64,000 nt of DNA from Hirschia sp964342355 (GTDB taxonomy: Bacteria > Pseudomonadota > Alphaproteobacteria > Caulobacterales > Hyphomonadaceae). The translations under genes were made by a program, and so were the position numbers. Positions 33,116 to 41,791 of the stretch are shown here, piece after piece. Under the pieces are notes generated by a model. That model was not told the origin of the DNA. It did no database searches and saw only the letters and a program-made list of their open reading frames with translations. The DNA is taken from contig CAYFFG010000005.1 of assembly GCA_964342355.1 (NCBI GenBank), positions 1-64,000 on the forward strand, read 5' to 3'. The first letter of the stretch is position 1. Each line of letters opens with the position of its first letter.

Positions 33116-33450
33116 AACTCTACTCTCCGTCAAGAAGGCACATAAGTGGCGGCGTGCCGTTTGAAGACTAACTGAAGGGTCAAGAGCAAAGCCCGTGCCG
33201 GAATTGGGTGATTCCCGGAAAATGCTCTCAATTATTTTATGTGCTAACGAAAATCTCTCTCCGCGCCCAAAAGATTGGCGGGGCTGATGCGGTCTTGTTC
33301 AGGCAGGTCGCAGTTGCAGCAATTTAATGCGCGACCGCAGCATTTTCTTGCAATCGAAGATTTGAATCATTATAAAGAAGATGTGGGCGCACCTTGCGCC
33401 CTTGCCCTATTTTTGGGGCGTTTCCTCCCTATTGACTTGGCCGCGCCTGT
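33113..33450. other. 338-base stretch without a protein gene
   Basis: This spacer between the XRE regulator and the N-formylglutamate amidohydrolase holds the XRE ribosome-binding site at its left end and the small RNA with its promoter at its right end. Between them (33135-33345) I see one loose dyad (GGTCGC near 33307 with GCGACC near 33331), which could be an operator for the small RNA, and no reading frame with coding character. Confidence 0.6.
33348..33376 (+). promoter_or_regulatory. Sigma-70 type promoter for the small RNA
   Basis: TTGCAA (33348-33353) and TATAAA (33371-33376) are exactly 17 bases apart, close to the housekeeping consensus. Transcription would start near 33383 and run into the small RNA. 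No plus-strand protein gene begins downstream, which is why I link this promoter to an RNA. Confidence 0.7.
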
Positions 33451-33474
33451 TTATGGCGCGGCTTTTCTTTTTCC
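33383..33474 (+). ncRNA. Small RNA, probably of the suhB/MmgR (alpha-r8) family
   Basis: An approximately 90-base transcript is predicted from promoter to terminator. It has a 5' hairpin (GGGCGC 33385-33390 with GCGCCC 33396-33401), a single-stranded stretch holding UUUCCUCCCU (33421-33430), and a terminator hairpin (GCCGCGCC 33440-33447 with GGCGCGGC 33455-33462) followed by TTTTCTTTTT. From memory, the suhB/MmgR family carries this same conserved unpaired CCUCC core, which can pair with ribosome-binding sites, and it is often found beside an N-formylglutamate amidohydrolase gene, as here. Its 3' end is antisense to the last codons of that gene. Confidence 0.72.
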
Positions 33475-34416
33475 GGGAGCGCGGGAAACCAGCGATTTGA
33501 GTTTTCGGCCCTGCGCCAGTTCGCCGGCAAAGACATGTAACTCATTGAAAATTTTATCAAGATCCTGCTGAAGCGCTTTAAAGCCATTGGTAAGCATCAC
33601 GCGATGCTCATCCAGATACAGTCTGCGATTGATCTCGATTTGGACCGCATGACGTTGCCTGTCCGGCCGTCCATGCATCACTGTGACATGTCCGCCGGCA
33701 TAAGGCGCATTGCGCGCCACCTGGTATCCGCGTGTGCGAAAGCTTGTTTCCAATTGCTTGATGATCTGTTCTGAGCAGGCTGCGCCATAGCGGTCTCCCA
33801 GCACAATATCAGCCACCGGCGCGCCTGTTTCGGTTTGTGACGGCATAGAGTGACAATCGACCAGTATCGACATGCCAAAAGTCTTGCGTGTCTTGTCGAT
33901 CAGCGTTTCAAGCGTGTTGTGATAAGGGTGATAAACAGATTCCAGACGCTCAAACACATCTTCAGGGGCAAGTTTGCGCCCATAAATAGGCGAACCGGCG
34001 AAGGCGACGCGCGGAATACATCCTAATCCAGCAATGACACGTGGTGTGCGGTGTGGTCTTGGATATTCAATCGGCTTACTCAGCATGGCCTGATCGATTT
34101 CATTGGCCGCCCGGTTTAAATCAAGACAGGCGCGGGACACATTGGCGGCGATCAGCGGCGCGCCCAGCTTTGTCGCATTCCCTACCAGCTGATCGACATA
34201 GGCGTCTTCGATGCGGCGGATATCCATAATGTCCGCAATGCAGGCATCTGAAAAATCAGCGGTAAACGCCTGCCCAGAGTGCGGAGAGGCAAACACAATC
34301 GGAGACGTCAGCGCCTCGGGCCGCTCCACCCTGAAACTGGGCGCGTCATTGGGTAGGATCAAAGGCGTGTGCAATTCTTTTTCGTCCAAGCGAGCGGCGT
34401 GGCGCCGATGCTGCAA
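33451..34416 (-). CDS. N-formylglutamate amidohydrolase
   Basis: The family hydrolyses N-formyl-glutamate to glutamate and formate in histidine breakdown; many alphaproteobacterial members have unproven substrates. The 321-residue protein shows FASPHSGQAF, RIEDAYVDQL, a metal-binding DCHSMPS segment, and YAGGHVTVMHGRP followed by HAVQIEINRRLYLDE. The start is uncertain: the frame opens with a TTG at 34416, and no good ribosome-binding site stands out. Next to it, divergently, is cpdR, an association common in this class. The 3' end lies over the terminator of the small RNA on the other strand. Confidence 0.85.
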   Translation of the reverse strand: MQHRRHAARLDEKELHTPLILPNDAPSFRVERPEALTSPIVFASPHSGQAFTADFSDACIADIMDIRRIEDAYVDQLVGNATKLGAPLIAANVSRACLDLNRAANEIDQAMLSKPIEYPRPHRTPRVIAGLGCIPRVAFAGSPIYGRKLAPEDVFERLESVYHPYHNTLETLIDKTRKTFGMSILVDCHSMPSQTETGAPVADIVLGDRYGAACSEQIIKQLETSFRTRGYQVARNAPYAGGHVTVMHGRPDRQRHAVQIEINRRLYLDEHRVMLTNGFKALQQDLDKIFNELHVFAGELAQGRKLKSLVSRAPGKRKAAP

Positions 34417-34533
34417 TACTCTTTCTTTAACTAGCCAGTGGTCAAGTTCACTCTGACATTCATTTGAGGTTTACCCGCGATTGAGAAACTGGCTTAATAG
34501 ATATAAACGGGCGATCTGGTGAGAAAAGCGGTT

Positions 34534-34893
34534 ATGGCCAAAATCCTCCTTGCAGAAGACGACAATAGTTTGCGTGGTTTCCTCGTAAACGCACTGAAAA
34601 AAGCGGGACACACCGTCAAAGACTACGATGATGGCGAAACAGCGCTTACCGCGCTTGAAAGCGAAGTGTTTGATCTGCTTTTGACAGACATTGTTATGCC
34701 TGGAATCGACGGTATCGAACTGGCGCGCAAAGGCGCAGAGCTCGACCCGGCGATGAAAATCATGTTCATCACCGGGTTTGCCGCTGTGGCGTTGTCTAGC
34801 GGCAGCCCGACACCAGCCGGCGCGAAAGTTTTGTCCAAGCCTTTCCATCTGCGCGAACTGGTTGATGAAGTTGACCGCGTGATGGCGGCTTAA
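34534..34893 (+). CDS. cpdR: Single-domain response regulator CpdR
   Basis: CpdR is the receiver-only adaptor that, when unphosphorylated, directs ClpXP to the cell pole and primes it for degrading cell-cycle proteins, with RcdA and PopA adding further targets such as CtrA. The 119-residue product matches Caulobacter CpdR very closely (MAKILLAEDDNSLRGFL, LLTDIVMPGIDGIELARKG, MKIMFITGFAAVAL, KVLSKPFHLRELVDEVD), with the phosphorylated Asp52. I use the ATG at 34534, where the family starts, and not the GTG at 34519. An RcdA-like gene is 15 kb away in the same window. Confidence 0.93.
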   Translation: MAKILLAEDDNSLRGFLVNALKKAGHTVKDYDDGETALTALESEVFDLLLTDIVMPGIDGIELARKGAELDPAMKIMFITGFAAVALSSGSPTPAGAKVLSKPFHLRELVDEVDRVMAA

Positions 34894-34935
34894 GTCGTCT
34901 CTATTGCCGCAATTTAAACCTAACAGGTCGCCGCG

Positions 34936-36120
34936 ATGACGCCGCAGAAGACAGATGTTCTTGTGCTTGGCGCAGGCGCGGCGGGCCTTTTCTGCGCGAT
35001 TGAAGCCGGACGTCGTGGGCGTCAGGTGATCGTTCTTGATCATGCGCGCAAGCCAGCTGAGAAAATCCGCATTTCCGGTGGCGGGCGTTGTAATTTCACC
35101 AATCTGCACGCGTCTGCGGAAAATTTCATTTCCGCCAATCCGCACTTTTGCAAGTCGGCGCTGAAACAATTCACGCAATTTGATTTTCTGGACCGGGTCG
35201 AGGCGCGGGGCATTCAGTGGTTTGAAAAGACACTCGGGCAATTATTCTGTGAAAACTCGGCCAAAGACATTATCCAGATGCTGTTGGATGATTGTGCTGC
35301 CGCTGGCGTTGATATCCAACTTAATACCAAAGTGAGCGCGATCCGTCGGGAAGGGGAGACATTCACTGTCCAGGCGGGGGACAAAGGGATTGAATGTCAG
35401 TCGCTTGTGGTGGCGACAGGCGGTCTTTCCATTCCCAAAATGGGCGCAACTGGTTTTGCATATGATGTCGCTCGCCAATTTGGCGTGAATGTCACGCCAA
35501 CGCGGGCCGGTCTTGTGCCATTCACATTCAATGGCGCGACTTTGGAGCCCATCAAAGCCTTGGCTGGCGTATCGGTTGACGGCAGGGCGGCAACACAAAC
35601 AGCCTCATTTGACGAAGCGATTTTATTCACCCACCGCGGCCTTTCCGGTCCAGCTATTCTTCAGGCCTCCTCCTACTGGACAGAAGGCGAAGACGTCATC
35701 ATCGACCTTGCGCGCGAAACAGATCTTTTTGAGCGGCTAAAGTCTGCGCGCTTGGATGCGCCTAAAAAGACATTGGCGAATGTGCTTACGGACGTTTTAC
35801 CGTCGCGGTTGGCGCAGACTGTGGCGGGGGACACATTTGACGGGGCGCGTATGGCGGATTTGTCTAATGACAAACTGCAAACCGTGGCTGATCGGGTGAA
35901 AAGCTGGCGCATCAGACCAGACGGAACAGAAGGCTATCGCACTGCTGAAGTGACCCTTGGCGGCGTGGATGTGGATGAGCTGTCATCCCGCACGATGGAG
36001 GTGCGTTCTGTTTCGGGACTTTATTTTGTTGGCGAAGCTGTGGATGTCACGGGCTGGCTGGGCGGATTTAATTTCCAATGGGCCTGGTCGTCCGGCTGGG
36101 TGGCCGGACAAAACGCATAA
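34936..36120 (+). CDS. BaiN/YhiN-family FAD-dependent oxidoreductase
   Basis: A 394-residue flavoprotein of the HI0933-like family. It has the dinucleotide fold LVLGAGAAGLFCAIEAGRRG, the family signature KIRISGGGRCNFTN, and ATGGLSIPKMGATG. GLSGPAILQASSYW and the C-terminal GLYFVGEAVDVTGWLGGFNFQWAWSSGW complete it. The biochemical role of most members is unknown; BaiN itself takes part in bile acid reduction in gut clostridia, which is not expected here. It follows cpdR by 42 bases on the same strand and may be read from the same transcript. Confidence 0.9.
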   Translation: MTPQKTDVLVLGAGAAGLFCAIEAGRRGRQVIVLDHARKPAEKIRISGGGRCNFTNLHASAENFISANPHFCKSALKQFTQFDFLDRVEARGIQWFEKTLGQLFCENSAKDIIQMLLDDCAAAGVDIQLNTKVSAIRREGETFTVQAGDKGIECQSLVVATGGLSIPKMGATGFAYDVARQFGVNVTPTRAGLVPFTFNGATLEPIKALAGVSVDGRAATQTASFDEAILFTHRGLSGPAILQASSYWTEGEDVIIDLARETDLFERLKSARLDAPKKTLANVLTDVLPSRLAQTVAGDTFDGARMADLSNDKLQTVADRVKSWRIRPDGTEGYRTAEVTLGGVDVDELSSRTMEVRSVSGLYFVGEAVDVTGWLGGFNFQWAWSSGWVAGQNA

Positions 36121-36127
36121 CCCTGAA

Positions 36128-36454
36128 TTAGTTTGCCCGCGCCAGATGAGCGGACAGTGATTCAATGCGCACAGCCGCGTCTGTCAGCGCTTTTGCGGCG
36201 CGACGCTCGACCGCCAGAATGCGTTCATCAAGAGATTTGACGCCTGCGCCTTGTTCCAACTCGTCAATTTCATCCAGCAGTGACAAGGAAGCGGCGAGAA
36301 ACAAACGCTCTACGCCAATGTCGCCCATGTTTTTGGACATTTCCGTCACGCGGCGATCCAGTCGTTGCCCAAGTTCGGACAAGCGCTGCTCCTGACCATC
36401 TTCGCACGAGATGACATAGCGCTTTTGATTAATTGTAATTTCTGCTTTCGTCAT
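36128..36454 (-). CDS. zapA: Cell division protein ZapA
   Basis: ZapA binds and cross-links FtsZ filaments in the division ring. The 108-residue protein has the ZapA fold start (AEITINQKRYVISCEDGQEQRLSELG), RLFLAASLSLLDEI in the middle, and a C-terminal coiled coil. The ATG at 36454 is chosen, as homologues begin close to that point. It lies 58 bases downstream of a DUF4164 coiled-coil gene on the same strand, an order typical of alphaproteobacteria, where the pair stands back to back with tkt. Confidence 0.9.
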   Translation of the reverse strand: MTKAEITINQKRYVISCEDGQEQRLSELGQRLDRRVTEMSKNMGDIGVERLFLAASLSLLDEIDELEQGAGVKSLDERILAVERRAAKALTDAAVRIESLSAHLARAN

Positions 36455-36512
36455 TGCCCATGAACCCCTCATGTTTATCGCCCGGCCGTTTAATTGGCCT
36501 GCCCTCGGACGA

Positions 36513-36794
36513 TTAAACTTTTCCCAGAGCCTCCCTGACTTCTTTGATGGCTGCCCCTAGCGCTTCTGATGCTTCGTCGGCAAGCCTTTGTAATTCTTTT
36601 TCTCTTGCGCGGGCCGCGTCCAGGTCCATTGCCAGACGCGCGCGGTCTCGGCGCAACGCCTCTGCCTCACGTTCGGTCGGTTTGACAGCGTCCAGGCGAT
36701 CAAACAGGCCATCTAAATCTTTTTCTAAAGATCTGATCGCCTTGTCGAGTCGTTCCGCTGCAACTGCGATACTATCTTCAGAAGGTCTATTCAT
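36513..36794 (-). CDS. DUF4164 coiled-coil protein
   Basis: A 93-residue, highly charged protein predicted to be almost one continuous coiled coil (RLDKAIRSLEKDLDGLFDRLDAV, then RDRARLAMDLDAARAREKELQRLADEASEAL). It matches the DUF4164 family by its size, pattern and position between zapA and tkt. The function is not known. Its constant linkage to zapA suggests a part in division or envelope organisation, which is an inference from neighbours. It reads divergently from tkt. Confidence 0.8.
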   Translation of the reverse strand: MNRPSEDSIAVAAERLDKAIRSLEKDLDGLFDRLDAVKPTEREAEALRRDRARLAMDLDAARAREKELQRLADEASEALGAAIKEVREALGKV

Positions 36795-36950
36795 GTCGCG
36801 TATTTTGCTTGTTTACGTTACGCGAGGCAATCCCGATCAACTCGTCAAGCATAAGATTCATGGCGAGTGTGGCCTAGAGGACCTTGACGTTCTCAGGGAT
36901 CGCGTTAACCCCTCGACGCGAACTGACACATAACAAGGCTAAAAAGAGCT

Positions 36951-38930
36951 ATGGCGAACACGGACATTTCGAACAGGGATATGGCAAATGCGGTTCGCGC
37001 TTTGTCAATTGATGCAATCGAAAAAGCAAAGTCAGGCCATGCGGGACTTCCGCTGGGCATGGCGGATGCGGCAACAGTTCTCTTTACGAAATTTCTGAAG
37101 TTTGACCCCCAGACTCCGAACTGGCCGGACCGTGACCGTTTCGTCCTGTCTGCAGGCCATGGGTCCATGCTGATTTATTCTCTGATGTATCTTACCGGTT
37201 ATCAGAGCGTTAGCCTCGACGAGATCAAGAATTTCCGCCAGATCGGCTCTAAAACGCCAGGTCACCCTGAAAACTTCGTCACCGAAGGTGTTGAAACCAC
37301 AACAGGTCCTTTAGGGCAGGGGATTGCAACGGCTGTGGGTATGGCCATGGCGGAGCGCTCCATGAATGCGCGCTTTGGCGACGAACTTGTTGACCACTAC
37401 ACTTATGTGGTTGCGGGCGATGGCTGTTTGATGGAAGGCGTAAGCCAGGAAGCGATCACACTGGCCGGTCACCTTAAACTCAACAAATTGATCGTTCTTT
37501 TCGACGACAACGCGGTCACGATTGATGGCGGCATCAGCATTGCTGACTCCACAAAACAGACCGCACGTTTTGCAGCATCTGGCTGGGATGTGGAAGAAGT
37601 CGACGGTCACGCCCCGGAAGCCGTTGCAGCGGCGATTGAAAAAATGAAGGCGACAGACAAGCCGTCATTGATCGCTGTCAAAACCATCATCGGTTATGGC
37701 GCGCCGAATGTGGCGGGCACTGGCAAGGCCCACGGCGGACCTTACGGCGCTGAAGAAGCGGCCGGCGTGAAGGAAAGCATTGGCTGGACACACCCAGAGT
37801 TTGAAGTGCCAGAAGACATTCTTGGCGCATGGCGCGCAGCTGGCGCACGCAGCCAGGGCGTTCGTGAAGAATGGGAAGGTCGTCTGGCCGGGTCCGCAAA
37901 CGCTGAAACGTTCAAAACAGCCGTGGCGGGCGCACTGCCGGCTGATTTGGCAGCAGCGGCGAATGCCCATAAACAAGCAGTGACAGAAGGCGCAGACAAA
38001 AAAGCGACTCGCCAATGGTCCGGTGCGGCGCTGGAAGTCCTGACAGGCGCTGTGCCTGAAATGATCGGCGGGTCAGCTGACCTTACAGGCTCGAACAACA
38101 CCAAGACATCTCACACGACAGCATTTGGTCCGGATGACTGGGCTGGTCGTTATGTTCACTATGGTGTGCGTGAACACGGCATGGCGTCTGCCATGAATGG
38201 TATGGCGCTGCATGGCGGTGTGATCCCATATTCCGGGACCTTCATGGTGTTCTCTGACTATTCCCGCGCAGCGATCCGTTTGGGCGCCTTGATGCAACAA
38301 CGCGTCGTGCATGTCATGACGCACGACTCCATCGGTCTTGGCGAAGATGGGCCGACCCACCAGCCGGTCGAGCACTTAGCGGCATTACGCGCAATGCCAA
38401 ACCTTTACACTTTCCGTCCCTGCGACGGGGTAGAGACCATGGAAGCGTGGATGGCGGCGCTCTCGTTTGAAAAGTCTCCATCTGTTCTGTCCTTGACCCG
38501 TCAGGGCGTGCCGTTGGCGCGTACCACACACACGGACGAAAACCTCGTCATGAAGGGCGCATACGTCATCAGCGAAACTGATCTGGACGAAGAAGTCGTT
38601 ATTCTGGCGACAGGATCAGAAGTTGGCGTGGCGCTGGAAGCGCAAAAGAAACTGGCTGAACAGGATGTCGGCGCACGTGTTGTTTCTGTCCCATGTATGG
38701 AACTCTTCCTGGCCCAATCTGACGCATACCGCGAAGAGGTTCTGGGTGGTTCTCTACCAAAAGTCGCAGTGGAAGCTGGCGTGCGCTTTGGCTGGGACGC
38801 GCTGATCGGTCCGGACGGCGGCTTTGTCGGCATGGACAGCTTTGGCGCATCAGCGCCTGGCGGCGTTCTGTTTGAACATTTCAACATTACAGCTGACGCA
38901 GTAGTGGACGCGGCGTTGAAGCGGGTCTAA
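36951..38930 (+). CDS. tkt: Transketolase
   Basis: Transketolase moves two-carbon units between sugar phosphates in the pentose phosphate pathway, using thiamine diphosphate. The 659-residue protein is complete: AIEKAKSGHAGLPLGMADAATVLF at the start, the cofactor-binding segment GDGCLMEGVSQEA, FGPDDWAGRYVHYGVREHGMA, and THDSIGLGEDGPTHQPVEHLA. The C-terminal domain closes normally. AAAGAG precedes the ATG. It is the first gene of a plus-strand run tkt, gap, DUF1330, pgk and aldolase, 80 bases ahead of gap. Confidence 0.97.
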   Translation: MANTDISNRDMANAVRALSIDAIEKAKSGHAGLPLGMADAATVLFTKFLKFDPQTPNWPDRDRFVLSAGHGSMLIYSLMYLTGYQSVSLDEIKNFRQIGSKTPGHPENFVTEGVETTTGPLGQGIATAVGMAMAERSMNARFGDELVDHYTYVVAGDGCLMEGVSQEAITLAGHLKLNKLIVLFDDNAVTIDGGISIADSTKQTARFAASGWDVEEVDGHAPEAVAAAIEKMKATDKPSLIAVKTIIGYGAPNVAGTGKAHGGPYGAEEAAGVKESIGWTHPEFEVPEDILGAWRAAGARSQGVREEWEGRLAGSANAETFKTAVAGALPADLAAAANAHKQAVTEGADKKATRQWSGAALEVLTGAVPEMIGGSADLTGSNNTKTSHTTAFGPDDWAGRYVHYGVREHGMASAMNGMALHGGVIPYSGTFMVFSDYSRAAIRLGALMQQRVVHVMTHDSIGLGEDGPTHQPVEHLAALRAMPNLYTFRPCDGVETMEAWMAALSFEKSPSVLSLTRQGVPLARTTHTDENLVMKGAYVISETDLDEEVVILATGSEVGVALEAQKKLAEQDVGARVVSVPCMELFLAQSDAYREEVLGGSLPKVAVEAGVRFGWDALIGPDGGFVGMDSFGASAPGGVLFEHFNITADAVVDAALKRV

Positions 38931-39010
38931 GACCCCTTCAGAATAGATTTGAAGCGGCGCCAATCCTGCACGGGCGCCAGGATGTTTAGGGAAAGCAAGG
39001 GATACGCACT

Positions 39011-40018
39011 ATGACAGTTCGCGTCGCAATCAACGGTTTCGGACGTATTGGCCGTAACGTACTTCGCTCAATTCTGGAAAATGGCCGTACAGACATCGAA
39101 GTCGTTGCGGTGAACGATCTGGGTCCTGTTGAAACAAACGCTCACCTTCTGAAATACGACTCCATTCACGGCACGCTGCCAATGGACGTTTCAGTTGACG
39201 GCGACACGATCAAGGTTGGCGACCAGTCTTTCAAAGTGACAGCGATCCGCGACCCGAAAGAACTGCCGCACGCAGCTAACGGTGTTGACGTGGCGATGGA
39301 ATGTACAGGCATCTTCGCTGACAAAGAAAAAGCGTCCGCTCACCTTGCGGCAGGCGCCAAGCGCGTTCTGGTGTCCGCACCAGCTTCCGGCGCTGACAAA
39401 ACCATCGTTTACGGTGTGAACCACGACTCACTGACGAAAGACGACCTGGTTGTTTCCAACGCATCCTGTACGACAAACTGTCTGTCACCAGTTGCTAAAG
39501 TCCTTAACGACGCCATCGGCATCGAAAAAGGCATGATGACGACCATTCACTCATACACTGGCGACCAGCCAACGCTGGACACAATGCACAAGGACCTTTA
39601 CCGCGCACGTGCGGCGGCAATGTCCATGATCCCAACATCAACGGGTGCGGCCAAAGCTGTTGGTCTGGTTCTGCCAGAACTGAACGGCAAGCTGGACGGT
39701 TTCGCAATGCGCGTGCCGACACCAAACGTTTCCGTTGTGGACCTGAAATTCATCGCTAAGCGCGAAACAACTGTTGAAGAGATCAACGAAGCGATCAAAG
39801 CAGCAGCAGATGGCGCACTGAAAGGCGTTCTGGGCTACACAAACGCACCGAACGTTTCCACAGACTTCAACCACGACAGTCACTCATCCATCTTCCACAT
39901 GGACCAGACGAAAGTCATGGACGGCACAATGGTGTCTGTACTGTCTTGGTACGACAACGAGTGGGGCTTCTCCACACGCATGTCTGACACAGCAATCGCA
40001 ATGGCGAAGCTGATCTAG
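39011..40018 (+). CDS. gap: Glyceraldehyde-3-phosphate dehydrogenase, type I
   Basis: Catalyses the NAD(P)-dependent oxidation and phosphorylation of glyceraldehyde-3-phosphate. The 335-residue protein has INGFGRIGRNVLR for the dinucleotide fold and the catalytic cysteine in SNASCTTNCLSPVAK. It also has HSYTGDQPTLD, STGAAKAVGLVLPELNGKLDGFAMRVP, and SWYDNEWGFSTRM. Codon use is strongly biased, as expected for a highly expressed enzyme. AAGGGA lies upstream of the ATG. A DUF1330 gene follows after 27 bases, then pgk. Confidence 0.98.
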   Translation: MTVRVAINGFGRIGRNVLRSILENGRTDIEVVAVNDLGPVETNAHLLKYDSIHGTLPMDVSVDGDTIKVGDQSFKVTAIRDPKELPHAANGVDVAMECTGIFADKEKASAHLAAGAKRVLVSAPASGADKTIVYGVNHDSLTKDDLVVSNASCTTNCLSPVAKVLNDAIGIEKGMMTTIHSYTGDQPTLDTMHKDLYRARAAAMSMIPTSTGAAKAVGLVLPELNGKLDGFAMRVPTPNVSVVDLKFIAKRETTVEEINEAIKAAADGALKGVLGYTNAPNVSTDFNHDSHSSIFHMDQTKVMDGTMVSVLSWYDNEWGFSTRMSDTAIAMAKLI

Positions 40019-40045
40019 TCACTAAAGTTTGCGGGAGGATCCTTG

Positions 40046-40330
40046 ATGTCGGCGTATATGCTTGTCGAAATCATGATCAAGGATCCTGCTCCTTACGAAG
40101 AGTATATGGACCGCATCCCAGCGGTGATCGCGGCAAAGGGCGGGCGCTACGTTGTCCGCTCAAGTCGTGTCACGCCTGTTGCTGGTGGATGGTCTCCGGA
40201 TCGAATCATTATGATGGAATTCGACGACATGGATGCGCTACGCGCCTGTTTCGGGTCTGACGAATACAAACAGCTCGCCACGTTGCGCGAAGCTGGAACA
40301 GTCACGCGGTCAGTCGTCATCGAACCCTGA
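40046..40330 (+). CDS. DUF1330 domain protein
   Basis: A 94-residue protein of the small DUF1330 ferredoxin-like family (SAYMLVEIMIKDPAPYEEYMDRIPAVIAA, then GWSPDRIIMMEFDDMDALRACF). The family has a dimeric alpha/beta-barrel fold, and its biochemical role is not established. The ATG at 40046 has GGGAGGA 6 to 7 bases upstream; the TTG one codon earlier is ignored. Placement between gap and pgk, with only 27 bases after gap, suggests cotranscription with glycolytic genes. Confidence 0.85.
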   Translation: MSAYMLVEIMIKDPAPYEEYMDRIPAVIAAKGGRYVVRSSRVTPVAGGWSPDRIIMMEFDDMDALRACFGSDEYKQLATLREAGTVTRSVVIEP

Positions 40331-40428
40331 CAGCAGGCTGCACATTTTAAAGCCTGTCAGTCAGAAGAAATCTAAAGCGGATCAACGATTTTTGTTTGTT
40401 CCGTCTCAAGAACAACAGGATGAGAAAT

Positions 40429-41631
40429 ATGGCTGACTTCAAAACCCTTGACGACGCTGGCGACCTAACCGGCAAAACCGCGCTGGTTCGCGTAGATTTC
40501 AATGTTCCCACAAATGACAAAGGCGAAGTGACAGACGACACACGCCTTAAAGCTGCGCTGCCGACAGTCAACGCGCTGACAGAGAAGGGCGCTAAGGTTG
40601 CCTTGATGGCGCACTTTGGTCGTCCAAAAGGCAAAGTCGTGCCTGAGATGAGCCTGAAGCCTGTGGCTGAAGCCTTCTCTAAAGTGCTCGGCGCGCCTGT
40701 GTTTTTTGCGGAAAACTGCGGTTTCCACGAAAAAGCGCGCGCTTTCGTCAACAGCCGCGGCGCTGGCGAAGTCATCCTGATGGAAAACACACGCTTTGAG
40801 CCGGGCGAAGAAAAGAACGATCCGGCGCTGGCGGCTGACATGGCGAAAATCGCAGACATTTATGTCAATGACGCGTTCTCAGCCGCGCACCGCGCACACG
40901 CTTCCACTGAAGGCGTCGCCAAGCTGATCCCGGCTTATGCGGGCAAGTCCATGGAATTGGAGCTTAAGTCTCTTGACGCAGCCCTCGGCGCGCCTGTTCG
41001 TCCGGTTGTCGCCGTTGTGGGTGGCGCAAAAGTGTCCACCAAGATCGACCTTCTCAAAAACCTTGTCTCCAAGGTGGATGTGCTTGCGATTGGCGGCGGC
41101 ATGGCCAACACTTTCCTGCATGCTGATGGCGTTAATGTTGGAAAATCCCTTTGCGAGCCAGACCTGGCGCCAACCGTAAAAGAAATTCAGTCCGCCGCTG
41201 AAGCGGCTGGGTGTAAAATCATGTTGCCGAGCGATGTTGTCTGCGCCAAGGAATTTGCTGCGCGCGCGCCGTCTCGCATCTGTGACGCGGGTAGTGTGGA
41301 AGCTGACGAAATGATCCTGGACGCTGGTCCTGAAACCGCCGCCGCACTCGTCGCTGAAATGGGCAAGTCCAAGACCGTGATCTGGAACGGACCACTCGGC
41401 GCGTTCGAGATTGAGCCGTTCGACGAAGCAACCGTGGCCGCTGCAAAAGGCGCCGCTGAACTTGCCAAATCAGGCGCGATCACTGCGGTTGCTGGCGGTG
41501 GCGACACTGTGGCCGCGCTCAACCACGCTGGCGCGGCGGATGATTTTACATTCGTCTCAACAGCAGGCGGTGCGTTCCTTGAGTGGATGGAAGGTAAGGC
41601 GCTTCCGGGTGTGGAAGCACTAAAAGCATAA
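40429..41631 (+). CDS. pgk: Phosphoglycerate kinase
   Basis: Makes ATP from 1,3-bisphosphoglycerate. The 400-residue protein has KTALVRVDFNVPT, VALMAHFGRPKG, NDAFSAAHRAHAST, and VVAVVGGAKVSTKIDLL in the N-terminal domain. KTVIWNGPLGAFE and AVAGGGDTVAAL mark the nucleotide domain. The ATG at 40429 is preceded by AGGA 9 bases upstream; an upstream in-frame ATG adds 11 residues not found in the family. It stands between DUF1330 and the class I aldolase gene. Confidence 0.97.
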   Translation: MADFKTLDDAGDLTGKTALVRVDFNVPTNDKGEVTDDTRLKAALPTVNALTEKGAKVALMAHFGRPKGKVVPEMSLKPVAEAFSKVLGAPVFFAENCGFHEKARAFVNSRGAGEVILMENTRFEPGEEKNDPALAADMAKIADIYVNDAFSAAHRAHASTEGVAKLIPAYAGKSMELELKSLDAALGAPVRPVVAVVGGAKVSTKIDLLKNLVSKVDVLAIGGGMANTFLHADGVNVGKSLCEPDLAPTVKEIQSAAEAAGCKIMLPSDVVCAKEFAARAPSRICDAGSVEADEMILDAGPETAAALVAEMGKSKTVIWNGPLGAFEIEPFDEATVAAAKGAAELAKSGAITAVAGGGDTVAALNHAGAADDFTFVSTAGGAFLEWMEGKALPGVEALKA

Positions 41632-41791
41632 AAAAACAAAGCGGTGGCGTGCATCCGGTTGCGCGCCGCCCACCAAACACAATCGGTAACACGACCAGAA
41701 TACCTACCAGAACACATCCGGTAAGTTGACCCGGCCTAATACCTGCATAAAACCGGTGTCAAAATCGAAAATGGGACAAGGATTTTTCACT

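Noticed and set aside
36455..36512. 6S RNA beside zapA
   Set aside because: In many alphaproteobacteria 6S RNA follows zapA, but here there is no room: the flavoprotein gene ends 7 bases from the zapA stop, and the upstream gap is 58 bases.
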